Below, in pieces: positions 1 to 7,373 of a stretch of 64,000 nt of DNA. Location of the stretch: positions 30,662 to 94,661 of the IMG/VR virus record IMGVR_UViG_3300046616_000358; one strand, written 5' to 3'. Under the pieces are notes generated by a model, which saw nothing but the letters and a program-made list of their open reading frames with translations, was not told where the DNA came from and did no database searches. Each line of letters begins with the position of its first letter. Position 1 is the stretch's first letter. Source of the DNA: a virus. The position numbers and the translations under genes are program-made.

Positions 1-1
1 C

Positions 2-418
2 GTCGACCTCAAAGAGAAACTGCGCGCGTATGTGGCGCTGGCCCAGGAACTGAAGGTCCAGCGCGAAGTGCGCGAGGCCGCGCTGGACCGCATCAACGCC
101 AACGTGATCAAGCCGATCCAGCTGGCGATCGCGCGCGACAGCGCCAAGGAAGACTGGCTGTTGGCCACCGCGCAGGCGGTGATCGTCCAGCATGGCCTGG
201 CGCTGCCGCTCAAGTACACCGAATTCACGGTCAGCCGCCGCAAGAGCCCGCCAAGGTGCGAAGTGCTGGACGTCAACGCGCTGCCGCCCGACTACCTGCG
301 CCTGGTGCCGGCCGTGCTCGAGCCGGACCGGAAAAAAATCCTGTCCGAACTCAAAGAGGGCGTGATCATCCCCGGCGCCGCCTTGGCACCCGTTACCTAT
401 TCGCTGACCGTCAAATGA
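2..418 (+). CDS. Gp157-like phage protein (5' partial)
   Basis: The reading frame is open to the left edge, so the start lies outside the window; an internal GTG at 32 is only the first start-like codon. The visible N-terminal part is charged and helical, followed by a segment with a KSPPR motif and an IPGAAL motif near the end, the pattern of the siphovirus Gp157 family. Gp157 proteins are small coiled-coil phage proteins usually encoded beside recombination or single-strand annealing genes; their biochemical role is unsettled. The stop codon overlaps the start of the annealing-protein gene (ATGA), which fits co-translation with it. Family assignment is from recalled motifs, not a search. 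Confidence 0.7.
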   Translation, partial: VDLKEKLRAYVALAQELKVQREVREAALDRINANVIKPIQLAIARDSAKEDWLLATAQAVIVQHGLALPLKYTEFTVSRRKSPPRCEVLDVNALPPDYLRLVPAVLEPDRKKILSELKEGVIIPGAALAPVTYSLTVK

Positions 419-1221
419 ACGACACCACCATTCCCGATCCCGCCCCGGCCCCGGCCAGACGCCCCAACCAGGCCCAGCGCCGTGCGCTGGCCAGGCTGCG
501 GGTGCCGTTCCCGGCGCACCAGGTCAGTACCAAACCGGTGCCGTACCGCGCCAATTCGCCGGCCGACTGGTGCCCGGAATGCGGCGAGTGGCACGCCTTG
601 CCGGCCCAGCATTTATCGTTCGTCGGCCATGCGGCGCTGACCCACCGCCTGCTCGACGTCGATCCCGAATGGCACTGGGAACCGCTGGCGACGGACGCGC
701 GCGGCTTGCCGGCCTATGACGACAGCGGCGGCTTGTGGATCCGCTTGAGCGTGTGCGGCATCACCCGCCTTGGCTATGGCGATTCACCCAATAAGTTCGG
801 CGGCAACGCGGTCAAGGAACGGATTGGCGACGCCCTGCGCAATGCCGGCATGCGCTTCGGCATGGCGCTCGAACTGTGGCACAAGGGCGGCGCGCTCGAG
901 GCCGAGGCGGCACCGGCACCGGCAGCTGCCACCGTGGCGGCCAGCGCCGCGGCCGTGGTGCCGCTGACGGCCGACGACGTCGCCGCAGTGCTGGCCGCGC
1001 TGGCGGCGGCGGCCGACCTGGCGGCGCTCAAGGCCGCGTTCGGCGATGTGTGGAGCCGGGCCGACGAGGCCCAGCGCATCACGCTCAAGGCCGCCTACGA
1101 TGCGCGCAAGCTCGTGGTCGACCCGGTGGTGTCGCTGGCCGGGCCGGCCACGGTCGGGCCAGCCACGGTCGGGCCGGTGGTGCCGGCTGCGGCGCCGGCG
1201 CGGCGGGTGCGGCGCGGGTAG
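415..1221 (+). CDS. Rad52-like single-strand annealing protein (putative)
   Basis: This 268-residue protein begins at the ATG overlapping the previous stop. Residues about 60-165 hold a conserved block: a CPECGEWH zinc-ribbon-like start, a WHWEPLA segment, GGLWIRL, and GGNAVKERIGDALRNAGMRF. This resembles phage recombinases of the Rad52/Sak type, which anneal complementary single strands in phage recombination and replication. The last 100 residues are low-complexity Ala/Val/Pro, including a short repeat of GPATV. Its position after a Gp157-like gene supports a recombination role. An ERF-type or another annealing family remains possible. Confidence 0.65.
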   Translation: MNDTTIPDPAPAPARRPNQAQRRALARLRVPFPAHQVSTKPVPYRANSPADWCPECGEWHALPAQHLSFVGHAALTHRLLDVDPEWHWEPLATDARGLPAYDDSGGLWIRLSVCGITRLGYGDSPNKFGGNAVKERIGDALRNAGMRFGMALELWHKGGALEAEAAPAPAAATVAASAAAVVPLTADDVAAVLAALAAAADLAALKAAFGDVWSRADEAQRITLKAAYDARKLVVDPVVSLAGPATVGPATVGPVVPAAAPARRVRRG

Positions 1222-1239
1222 CGGGTTTACTTGGCGCAG

Positions 1240-1767
1240 TTAGGCCGTTAGGCGCAACAGGTGATAGCGATTGCGGCGGCCGATTCGCTCCACGTCGATC
1301 ACGCCAGCCTTGGCAAGCGCGCGGATTGAGCGTTTGATCTGCGCGCGCGAAATCCCGGTCCGTTCCATGATGGATGGCATGGTTATGTTGACACTGCTCT
1401 TATTTTTATCGACGTGAATGCGCAGCGCGCAGTACACGGCAAAGGCCGTCGGCCCGATCTTGGCAATCAAGCCGCTGGCCACCAGACTACCCAGTTCCGG
1501 CTCGAGTGCAGTTGTTTCCAGCCGTGCCCGTAACACGCGCGCGTTATGTACCTGATTCCACTGCGGCCCCTCGGCCATGATTGCGTCGCGCTCAGCCACC
1601 AGGGCTAGATCGCGGTTCGGGTGATACTCGACGGTGATGCGCGCGATTTCCCCGCTCCACGCCGCGTCGCGCATGTGGGTTTCTAGCCGCGTGGCCGCCT
1701 TTAACGAAATGCCGACGTACAGTAAGGTGCCTTCTTGATCGAAGTGTCGATACAACGCGGTCTTCAT
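1240..1767 (-). CDS. GIY-YIG nuclease fused to a winged helix-turn-helix
   Basis: This 175-residue protein starts at ATG 1767, preceded by a GGGAG-like ribosome site; the frame is open further upstream but without recognisable content. Residues 3-75 match a GIY-YIG endonuclease: ALYR with Tyr6, YVGI at 17-20, Arg27, an AERDAI segment with Glu59, and Asn71. Residues about 125-172 form a winged helix (SRAQIKRSIRALAKAG, then a basic wing). Such a fusion could target nicking or cleavage to a DNA site. It lies downstream of another winged-helix gene in the same direction, beside an iteron-like array, so a role in replication or copy control is an inference. Confidence 0.75.
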   Translation of the reverse strand: MKTALYRHFDQEGTLLYVGISLKAATRLETHMRDAAWSGEIARITVEYHPNRDLALVAERDAIMAEGPQWNQVHNARVLRARLETTALEPELGSLVASGLIAKIGPTAFAVYCALRIHVDKNKSSVNITMPSIMERTGISRAQIKRSIRALAKAGVIDVERIGRRNRYHLLRLTA

Positions 1768-1878
1768 CGTTCCCGACGCTCCCAAGTTTCGTACTTCACG
1801 CGATGGCTTACACCCAAATGCGCCATCATGACGCGCCATTGCGGCACCTCTTTGCGCTACACCTTGGTTTCGTACTTG

Positions 1879-1917
1879 CGGCACCAGATTGCGTAGTCAT
1901 TGCGCAATCTGGTGCCG
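1879..1917. repeat. Perfect 15-bp inverted repeat between two regulatory genes
   Basis: The arms CGGCACCAGATTGCG (1879-1893) and its exact complement (1903-1917) are separated by 9 bases. The repeat lies downstream of the winged-helix gene ending at 1977 and about 110 bases upstream of the GIY-YIG gene start at 1767. No T-run follows on either strand, so an operator or a structured leader is more likely than an intrinsic terminator. Confidence 0.7.
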
Positions 1918-1976
1918 GCTTGTGGAAACGGATTGCGCCTTGCCTCCCTCGATCGGTGTGCCTCGCACACCTTTCC

Positions 1977-2561
1977 TCAGAACTGCCCCGCCACTTCCTC
2001 GGCGCGGGCGTCGGCGATGATCTGCTTGACCGTCTGGCGCAATTCGGGGTCGTCCAGTGCGGCCGCCAGGTTGAAGTTGGTCTGGTGGTGGCCGTGGTTG
2101 ATGTTCAGCACCAGGCGCTCGATGTGGACGGTCTGGGCCGCGCCCAGGTTGCCCGTTACCAGCACGTTTTTCAGGTCGTTCACCGCGTCGCGCACCATTT
2201 GCGGCAGGTAGTCCCAGCTGGCCAGTGCCTGCGGCTGGCCCTGTTCGTCATGGATCGCGATCTGCTCGCGCAGGGTGTAGACGTTGTGGCGGCCGCGGCG
2301 GGCAATCGTGATGTAGCCCATCTGCTGCAGCACTTTCAGCGAATCGAGTACCTTGCTTTTCGAAATTCCCGCCTTGCGCACGATCTGGTCCACGCCGGGG
2401 AACGCGCTGCCGGTGGCGTAATTGGTGTGCGACTTGATCACGTTATAGGTCACATACGCGTATGGCCCCATCCTGGCCATGTCGCCGTCCTCGATCATCG
2501 CGTTAAACACATGGAACCAGGTGGTCACGGCGCTCAGCATTGTTTGTTGGGTGTCGGTCAT
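1977..2561 (-). CDS. Winged-helix replication/regulatory protein (putative)
   Basis: The chosen ATG at 2561 gives 194 residues; a GTG at 2600 would add 13 residues with no domain. Residues about 20-90 form a winged-helix fold typical of plasmid and phage replication initiators or regulators: GPYAYVTYNVIKSHTNYATG, then GISKSKVLDSLKVLQQMGYI and a basic wing. The C-terminal half is helical with no recognised motif. Three 17-bp iteron-like repeats lie 69-151 bp upstream of its start. Together these suggest an initiator that binds the iterons, or an autoregulator. No primase or helicase motif is present. Confidence 0.6.
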   Translation of the reverse strand: MTDTQQTMLSAVTTWFHVFNAMIEDGDMARMGPYAYVTYNVIKSHTNYATGSAFPGVDQIVRKAGISKSKVLDSLKVLQQMGYITIARRGRHNVYTLREQIAIHDEQGQPQALASWDYLPQMVRDAVNDLKNVLVTGNLGAAQTVHIERLVLNINHGHHQTNFNLAAALDDPELRQTVKQIIADARAEEVAGQF

Positions 2562-2629
2562 GCTACTGCTTTTGCTTGTGGAAAACCAGCGTTGTACCAC
2601 GCCGCCACGCGTTCAGCATAGGGCGAATG

Positions 2630-2712
2630 GGTGTCTGTGGCACACCGGTGACGGTTGGATAGGTGTCTGTGGCACACCTGGGGAGGGCGCGAATAGGTGT
2701 TTGTGGCACACC
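2630..2712. repeat. Three iteron-like repeats, GGTGTYTGTGGCACACC
   Basis: Three copies lie at 2630-2646, 2662-2678 and 2696-2712; the first two are identical and the third has one C-to-T change. Start-to-start spacing is 32 and 34 bp, close to three helical turns, so bound proteins would lie on one DNA face. Each copy is itself an interrupted palindrome (GGTGT...ACACC). They sit upstream of the divergent winged-helix gene. Iterons for a replication initiator or operators for an autorepressor are the two best readings. Confidence 0.75.
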
Positions 2713-3016
2713 CTAACAAGAGTAAACCTTAGTTAACGAGCGAGCGCCATCGGCTGACGCGATGGCGCTGGAACGAGAACGGCTACCGGCTACCGGATAC
2801 GCTGTCGTGGGGCGCTACGCACTCCCGTTTGTTTCCGCACCGATTTGCTGCGCAAACCGGCACGGCTGCTTTTTTTGGGTGGCCATTTTTTTAAGACCAC
2901 TGAAAAAAACAAGGCCCGGCCGGCAACAATCTAGCTGCGCGCGTCAATTGTGAGTTTTTGAGACAATTCAGCGCTGTGCTGTTTTTTCGTGCGTAAAATT
3001 TATTTCCCGGCCAGGC
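2713..3016. other. Origin-like noncoding region with hairpin and A/T tracts
   Basis: No convincing gene is seen here. A perfect 10-bp inverted repeat (AGCGCCATCG at 2743-2752, complement at 2760-2769) has no T-run after it. From about 2868 to 2911 there are T7 and A7 tracts, which stand out in this GC-rich sequence. With the adjacent iteron-like array this resembles a small replication origin, but no DnaA box was recognised here. Confidence 0.4.
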
Positions 3017-3055
3017 TTGCGCAATCGTAGGGCTTTGTTAGAATCACGTTCGTGA
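3017..3055 (+). promoter_or_regulatory. Promoter and operator of the plus-strand small-gene operon
   Basis: A -35-like TTGCGC (3017-3022) and a -10-like TAGAAT (3039-3044) are 16 bp apart. The interrupted palindrome TCACGTTCGTGA (3044-3055) overlaps the end of the -10 box and the expected start site. A nearly identical palindrome, TCACGTACGTGA, lies at the promoter of the plus-strand island at 49264-49275, so the two units are probably controlled by one regulator. The first gene starts at 3080 after a GAGGGG ribosome site. Confidence 0.55.
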
Positions 3056-3079
3056 GACAATAAAAACGAGGGGAACACT

Positions 3080-3277
3080 GTGGCAGAAGGTCCGGGAAAA
3101 TACGACGATTTCGTCACCCAGGTGCGCGAGCAGACGCTGGCCGATGCGGTGATCTTGATTGTACTCAATGGCAATCGCGGCAGCGGGTTTTCGATGCAGG
3201 CCGTCGGTGGCGTGCCGCCGGCCAAGGTGGCCGATCTGCTCGAGTCCACCGCCAGGCAAATTCGCGCCCACGGTTAA
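3080..3277 (+). CDS. Small phage protein, first gene of operon
   Basis: This 65-residue protein uses a GTG start with a good GAGGGG ribosome site at 3068-3073. It is predicted to be a compact alpha/beta protein (VILIVLNGNRGSGFSMQ, then PPAKVADLLESTARQI). The family resembles short conserved phage proteins of unknown function. It is the first gene of the tightly spaced operon running to 8047. Confidence 0.6.
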   Translation: MAEGPGKYDDFVTQVREQTLADAVILIVLNGNRGSGFSMQAVGGVPPAKVADLLESTARQIRAHG

Positions 3278-3286
3278 AGGACGGCC

Positions 3287-3838
3287 ATGGAATTTCCGTT
3301 TGAACTGGTGTTTGATTATTTTGCCAAACCGCTCGATGGCAAGGTGGTGCCCGAGCATGGCTGGCCACCCGCGCTGTACCTAGTGTTTCTCGCAGGCGGC
3401 GCGGTGGACCATGTCGAGCCGCTGCCCGTGGCGCACTTGTTCGGCTCCAACCAGGGCAAGGCGCAGCTGGGCGCGGGCATCCGCCGGGTTCTGGCAGATT
3501 TGCCGGCCACGGCCTGCCTGGTGCTGACCAGCGAGGCGTGGCAAAAGACCGTGCAGGTGGTGCCGGGGGCGCCGCCGCGCGACCGCACGCACAGCCTGGA
3601 AGGCGATCCCGAGGCGCAGGACATCCTGACTTTCCAGCTCTACCATCATACTGGCCAGCAGACCGGGGCGCTGCCGATCGGCCCCGGGCGGGTGGTGGCA
3701 TACCGGCCGCTGGATATGAATCTCACCAGCGCCGGCGGGCGCCTCAGTTTGCGGCCGGATGCCAATCCCGAGCAGGAAGTGCAGGACGCCCAGTCCATGG
3801 CCGCTGCCGCCGTCAAGCGCGCGGCCGGTAAAGTTTAA
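3287..3838 (+). CDS. Conserved phage hypothetical protein
   Basis: This 183-residue protein starts 10 bp after the previous gene, with an AAAGGA-type ribosome site. It has beta-rich segments (LYLVFLAGGAVDHVEPL; ACLVLTSEAWQ) and an Asp/Arg-rich middle. No family is recognised. A possible early function is inferred only from its place in the operon. Confidence 0.6.
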   Translation: MEFPFELVFDYFAKPLDGKVVPEHGWPPALYLVFLAGGAVDHVEPLPVAHLFGSNQGKAQLGAGIRRVLADLPATACLVLTSEAWQKTVQVVPGAPPRDRTHSLEGDPEAQDILTFQLYHHTGQQTGALPIGPGRVVAYRPLDMNLTSAGGRLSLRPDANPEQEVQDAQSMAAAAVKRAAGKV

Positions 3839-3862
3839 CCACCCACACAAGGAACACAGTAC

Positions 3863-4267
3863 ATGGCGACCAATCAGGAACGCAGGGCGGCAATTGAAAC
3901 CGCGCGGGCGCAATTGAAACTCGATCTGGCGGCGCTGGAAAAGAAATACCGCGAGGACAGCGGCGCGCTGGAAAAGCATTGCCGGCAGCAGATCGCCACG
4001 CTCGAGCGCGAGATCAAGGATGCCGAGGCCGAGGAAGTGCGCGCGGCGCGGCTGGAAATCCAGCGCATCCTGGTGGCGGCCGGGCTGCGCGCCGACCAGG
4101 TGCTGGGCGCGCCGGCGATCAAGCAGCTGAAGGCGGCGCGCAAGCCGACGGCGCCGTCGACGGTGCTGCATACCGGCCCCGAAGGGCAAATCTGGCGCGG
4201 CCGCGGCCCGCAGCCGAAATGGTTCAAGCGCCAACAGCAGGGCGAGATCGGTGGCGGCCATGCTTGA
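3863..4267 (+). CDS. H-NS-family DNA-binding protein
   Basis: This 134-residue protein has the two-part H-NS layout. Residues about 8-65 are a charged coiled coil (oligomerisation), and residues 103-125 carry the DNA-binding signature TGPEGQIWRGRGPQPKW, with the RGRGPQP loop that inserts into the minor groove of AT-rich DNA. H-NS proteins silence AT-rich or foreign genes. A phage copy could silence phage accessory genes, mimic host H-NS, or antagonise it. It is followed, with overlap, by a zinc-ribbon gene. The family call is from motif recognition; size matches beta-proteobacterial H-NS-like proteins. Confidence 0.8.
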   Translation: MATNQERRAAIETARAQLKLDLAALEKKYREDSGALEKHCRQQIATLEREIKDAEAEEVRAARLEIQRILVAAGLRADQVLGAPAIKQLKAARKPTAPSTVLHTGPEGQIWRGRGPQPKWFKRQQQGEIGGGHA

Positions 4268-4538
4268 AGCGGTGCGGATGCCGCCGGCCACCTGCCCGGC
4301 ATGCCAGGCCACGCTGGACGCGGCCACCGACAGCGCCGGCGGCGACGCGGTGCCCAAGCCGGGCGACCTGACCATCTGCATCCACTGCACCGAGGTGCTG
4401 CAGTTCGATGCGGAGCGGGTGCCGGTGCAGGTGGCGCCCGCCACGCTGGCCGCGCTGGATGTGAAAACCCGGGTCCAACTGATGCTGGGGGTGCAGACAG
4501 TACGGGAATTCCAGGCAGCGCGCCGCGACCAGCCATGA
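4260..4538 (+). CDS. Small zinc-ribbon protein
   Basis: The ATG at 4260 gives 92 residues, with GGTGG 5-10 bp upstream; an in-frame GTG at 4251 is an alternative. Two cysteine pairs, CPAC near the N-terminus and CIHC about 30 residues later, make a treble-clef or zinc-ribbon unit. The C-terminal helix is charged. The gene overlaps the H-NS-like gene by 8 bp and the next gene by 4 bp. Function is unknown. Confidence 0.65.
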   Translation: MLEAVRMPPATCPACQATLDAATDSAGGDAVPKPGDLTICIHCTEVLQFDAERVPVQVAPATLAALDVKTRVQLMLGVQTVREFQAARRDQP

Positions 4539-5146
4539 CCGAACTCGACAAAATCCGCGCGCGCGAATACGACCCGGCCATGGAAGCGCATGCGCAGGCG
4601 GTGGCCGCGCAGATCAGCGCCAAGGTCGACCGCGCGCGCATCCATTTCTTCGGCACGGCCGCCGCCCACTTCCCCGGCCCGGCGCGCAAGGTCGCGCTGC
4701 TGCGCAGCATGGCGGGCGAGCTGGCGAATGCCGCGCGCCAGCTGGTGCCGTGTTCGCGCGGCTGTGCCAAGTGCTGCCACATGGCCACCGCCTTGTCGGA
4801 AGACGAAGCCGCCGTCATTGCGGCCGCCACCGGGGCGCCGCTGGCCACGCCCACCGACTACCTGCACGGGGAGGCGGCGGTGGAACGCTTCAACGGCCAG
4901 CCCTGCCCGTTCCTGCAGGAAGGACTCTGTGGCATCTATGCCGAGCGGCCGCTGTCCTGCCGCATGCACCTGCACCTGGACCGCGACAGCACGCTGTGCC
5001 AGATCGTGCCCGGCGCAACGATCCGGGTGCCGCGCCTCGACACGATCGAGCTCGACCGGCATTACATGCAAGCCTTTGATCCCGACCCGCGCCAGGTGCG
5101 GCTGGCCGACATCCGCGAATTCTTTCCGCAGGGGCTGGGCACATGA
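4535..5146 (+). CDS. YkgJ-family cysteine-cluster protein
   Basis: This 203-residue protein contains the CxxxCxxCC cluster (Cys73, Cys77, Cys80, Cys81) and later Cys124, Cys132 and Cys142 (CPFL, GLCGIY, PLSCR). This is the YkgJ / CxxCxxCC pattern, predicted to chelate zinc or an iron-sulfur cluster. The N-terminal 70 residues are helical. Some family members are linked to protein maturation, but the biochemical role is not established. The start overlaps the previous stop (ATGA). Confidence 0.8.
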   Translation: MTELDKIRAREYDPAMEAHAQAVAAQISAKVDRARIHFFGTAAAHFPGPARKVALLRSMAGELANAARQLVPCSRGCAKCCHMATALSEDEAAVIAAATGAPLATPTDYLHGEAAVERFNGQPCPFLQEGLCGIYAERPLSCRMHLHLDRDSTLCQIVPGATIRVPRLDTIELDRHYMQAFDPDPRQVRLADIREFFPQGLGT

Positions 5147-5286
5147 GCTACGAACTGGTGGCCGGCGGGCGCGCGATCCGCTGCCTGGTGTGCGGGCGCA
5201 CCTCGTGGAATCTCAACGACGTGGCGCAGCTGTATTGCGGCTATTGCAAGCGCTTTCATGCCGCCATGGAAGGCGCGGTACCATGA
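5143..5286 (+). CDS. 47-residue zinc-ribbon protein
   Basis: A short open frame lies between two ATGA overlaps. It encodes 47 residues with CLVC and CGYC pairs, the knuckles of a zinc ribbon. The overlap with both neighbours and the intact reading frame support a real gene despite its size. Function is unknown; Com-like translational regulators of phage have similar size and cysteine spacing, but identity is not established. Confidence 0.65.
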   Translation: MSYELVAGGRAIRCLVCGRTSWNLNDVAQLYCGYCKRFHAAMEGAVP

Positions 5287-5621
5287 TCTGCCTGGTCCGG
5301 CGCTGGCGCCTGCTGCGGCGGGCGCGCCGGCTGCACGCGCGGGCCAGGGTGGCCCACGCGGCCCGCCACTACCCGCAGGCCGATGCCTTGCTGGAGCAGG
5401 TCGAGCAGCTGTTGCTCGCAGCGCAGGCGCTGCGCCCGCAAGGCTGGTCGCGGCTGGGCATGGGTCCGGCCGGCTGGTGCCGCTTCCAGTTCCTAGTCGG
5501 CGTGGCCAATGCGTACCAGATGATTGATCTTGTGGGCCGGCAGGAATGGGCGCTGGCCGGTTTCAGCCTGCTGGTGATGGTGGTGGTCAGCCAGTGGAAA
5601 ATCCCTACAACGAAAGCATGA
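5283..5621 (+). CDS. Small protein with C-terminal membrane segment
   Basis: This 112-residue protein starts at the ATG overlapping the previous stop. The N-terminal half is very Arg/Ala-rich and helical. Residues about 88-106 (WALAGFSLLVMVVVSQWK) form one likely transmembrane helix. The function is not recognised. It is translationally coupled to both neighbours. Confidence 0.55.
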   Translation: MICLVRRWRLLRRARRLHARARVAHAARHYPQADALLEQVEQLLLAAQALRPQGWSRLGMGPAGWCRFQFLVGVANAYQMIDLVGRQEWALAGFSLLVMVVVSQWKIPTTKA

Positions 5622-5974
5622 CGATGGCAATGAATCAAACCCTGGTGGCGGCGCTGAACAAGCTGGGCAAGTGGCGCGCCGTGTTCGCGGGCTGGCAGCT
5701 GGGCACCCGCACCGCCGACGATCCCGAATGCAAGGCCGTGCGCCATCACCGCGAGGCCACGATCTACCTGCGCGCCGAGGCCAGTGCGCTGCTGCAGCTG
5801 CTGCTGGAGAAAAAGCTGATCACTCTGGCCGAGTGGGAAGCCGAGCTCGAACGCCAGGCCGACCTGCTCGACCAGGATTACCAGAAGGCCTTTCCCGGCT
5901 TTCGCGCCACCGCCAGCGGCATGAGCATGAATCCGGCGCTGGCCAAGGACACCATGGCCGGGTGGCGCCCGTGA
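5618..5974 (+). CDS. Conserved phage hypothetical protein
   Basis: This 118-residue, mostly helical protein could start at ATG 5618, 5624 or 5630; the first overlaps the previous stop and is chosen for that reason. A central acidic helix (EKKLITLAEWEAELERQADLL) resembles small phage proteins of unknown function. No catalytic motif is seen. Confidence 0.55.
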   Translation: MTMAMNQTLVAALNKLGKWRAVFAGWQLGTRTADDPECKAVRHHREATIYLRAEASALLQLLLEKKLITLAEWEAELERQADLLDQDYQKAFPGFRATASGMSMNPALAKDTMAGWRP

Positions 5975-6321
5975 GCGGCGCTTTTATCACGACCGGCAAT
6001 CCCCGGCTGGCGGCGATCGCCGCACTGGCGCAGGATCTGCTGGCGGTCATGATGGAAACTGGCGATGAGGCCAGTCTGAACTGGGAAGAAGCCTGCTTCG
6101 CGGCGGCGCTGGCGATGAAGGCGCGCGCCGAAATGGCGGCCAATCTGCAGGACCAGCAACCGGCCGCCGCGCTGGCGCAATTGCGCGAAGTGATCGAGTT
6201 GGCGCTGCGCCAGGAAGTCAAGGCGCGCCGCTTTGCCAACCTGGAAGAAGCCGAGGCGTGGGCGGCGTCCGAGGGGGCCAGGCTGGAGCCGGTGCCGCGC
6301 GCCAAGGGCAGCCTCAATTGA
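5971..6321 (+). CDS. Helical phage hypothetical protein
   Basis: This 116-residue protein starts at a GTG overlapping the previous stop (GTGA). It is almost entirely helical and Ala-rich, with two predicted long helices. No family is recognised. Confidence 0.55.
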   Translation: MSGAFITTGNPRLAAIAALAQDLLAVMMETGDEASLNWEEACFAAALAMKARAEMAANLQDQQPAAALAQLREVIELALRQEVKARRFANLEEAEAWAASEGARLEPVPRAKGSLN

Positions 6322-6554
6322 ACGCGCCCGACAACGTGCTGCGCATGTGGACGGTGTACGCGCGCCCGGCCGATTACCCGCTCGGCTTCATCGCGCGCCT
6401 GTTCGAGGTCGACGGCAGCGGCGGCGTGCGCGCCACCCACCAGGCTGTCACCGGGGCCACCCTGGAGGCGGTGCGGGCGCGATTGCCGGGCGGCCTGCAC
6501 CGCCTGGCGCGCAACCCGCAGGACCATTTTACCGTGGTGGAGAGCTGGCTGTGA
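6318..6554 (+). CDS. Small conserved phage protein
   Basis: A TTG at 6318 overlaps the previous stop and follows an AAGGG-like site, giving 78 residues. An ATG at 6345 (MWTVYARPADYP) is an alternative that would match the usual start of this family, which I recall as short phage proteins beginning MWT.YDHP.D.P. It is a beta-rich protein ending VVESWL. Function is unknown. Confidence 0.6.
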   Translation: MNAPDNVLRMWTVYARPADYPLGFIARLFEVDGSGGVRATHQAVTGATLEAVRARLPGGLHRLARNPQDHFTVVESWL

Positions 6555-6772
6555 TGGATGAACAAGCAATCGAAGGCGCGCTGGACGTCAAGGATATGGC
6601 GCAGGCGCGGCGCCTGGTCACGCAACTGCGGGCACGCGTGGCCCATCTGGTGATCGAGCGCGCTACCCTGGCCCATGGGTACCGGATCGCCGGCGACAAT
6701 TGCGTGCGGCTCGAGGACAAGGTGGCCGAGTTGCAGGCGGCACTGGCGCGCGCCAAGGGGGACGCGGCATGA
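6554..6772 (+). CDS. Small coiled-coil protein
   Basis: This 72-residue protein (ATG 6554; GTG 6551 possible) is a helical coiled coil (ARRLVTQLRARVAHLVIER; LEDKVAELQAALARAK). It shares its start region with the previous stop. Function is unknown. Confidence 0.55.
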   Translation: MDEQAIEGALDVKDMAQARRLVTQLRARVAHLVIERATLAHGYRIAGDNCVRLEDKVAELQAALARAKGDAA

Positions 6773-7149
6773 GTTTTCAGGTGCCCAACCAGTACCGCGT
6801 GCGCAAGGGCTATGGCGGATCCGACGACAGCATCGGCAACAACGGCGCGTTCTTCGTGCCGCGCCGCGGGCACTCGCTGCCGCTCAAGGTGATCGCCTCC
6901 GACGGCGGGCTGCCGGGCGACCTGGCGTGGGAACACGTCAGCGTGTCGCTGCCCGACCGCTGCCCCAGCTGGCAGGACATGTGCTTCATCAAATCGTTGT
7001 TCTGGAATGATCCAGAAGACGTGGTTGTCCAGTATCACCCGGCAAAGTCGGCCTACGTCAATGCGCATGAATTCTGTTTGCATCTGTGGCGCCCGGTCGG
7101 CATCGAACTGCCGTGCCCGCCGTCGATCATGGTCGGGGATCTGGCGTGA
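6769..7149 (+). CDS. DUF7694-type phage protein
   Basis: This 126-residue protein carries a motif series that I associate with the DUF7694 phage family: AWEHVSVS, RCPSWQDMCFIKSLFW, VVQYHP, YVNAHEFCLHLWRP. Members are common in phage early regions; the function is unknown. The ATG overlaps the previous stop and the stop overlaps the next GTG. Confidence 0.65.
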   Translation: MSFQVPNQYRVRKGYGGSDDSIGNNGAFFVPRRGHSLPLKVIASDGGLPGDLAWEHVSVSLPDRCPSWQDMCFIKSLFWNDPEDVVVQYHPAKSAYVNAHEFCLHLWRPVGIELPCPPSIMVGDLA

Positions 7150-7373
7150 ACCAGGGGCGTGACCTGGATTATTTCTTTGCCCGCATCAAGCGCGGCGCGA
7201 TGACGCATGACGATGCGGCCGACATGTTCATGCAAAGCGCCATCGGGCAGTCGACCGGGGTCGGGCGCGCCGAGATTCTGGCCAAGCTGCATACCCATTT
7301 TCCGGGGCGCGCGGCGCTGGCCAGCTATCTGCGCAATCTGCTCGACCATTTTTCCGTCGTGCTGCGCGCATGA
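7146..7373 (+). CDS. Small helical phage protein
   Basis: This 75-residue protein uses a GTG start overlapping the previous stop. Its pattern (an ARIKRGAMTHDDAADMFM helix, then RAALASYLRNLL) loosely resembles the two paralogous small proteins at 22178-22752. No function is recognised. Confidence 0.5.
   Translation: MNQGRDLDYFFARIKRGAMTHDDAADMFMQSAIGQSTGVGRAEILAKLHTHFPGRAALASYLRNLLDHFSVVLRA

Noticed and set aside
1879-1917. Intrinsic terminator
   Set aside because: The 15-bp hairpin has no T-run on either side.
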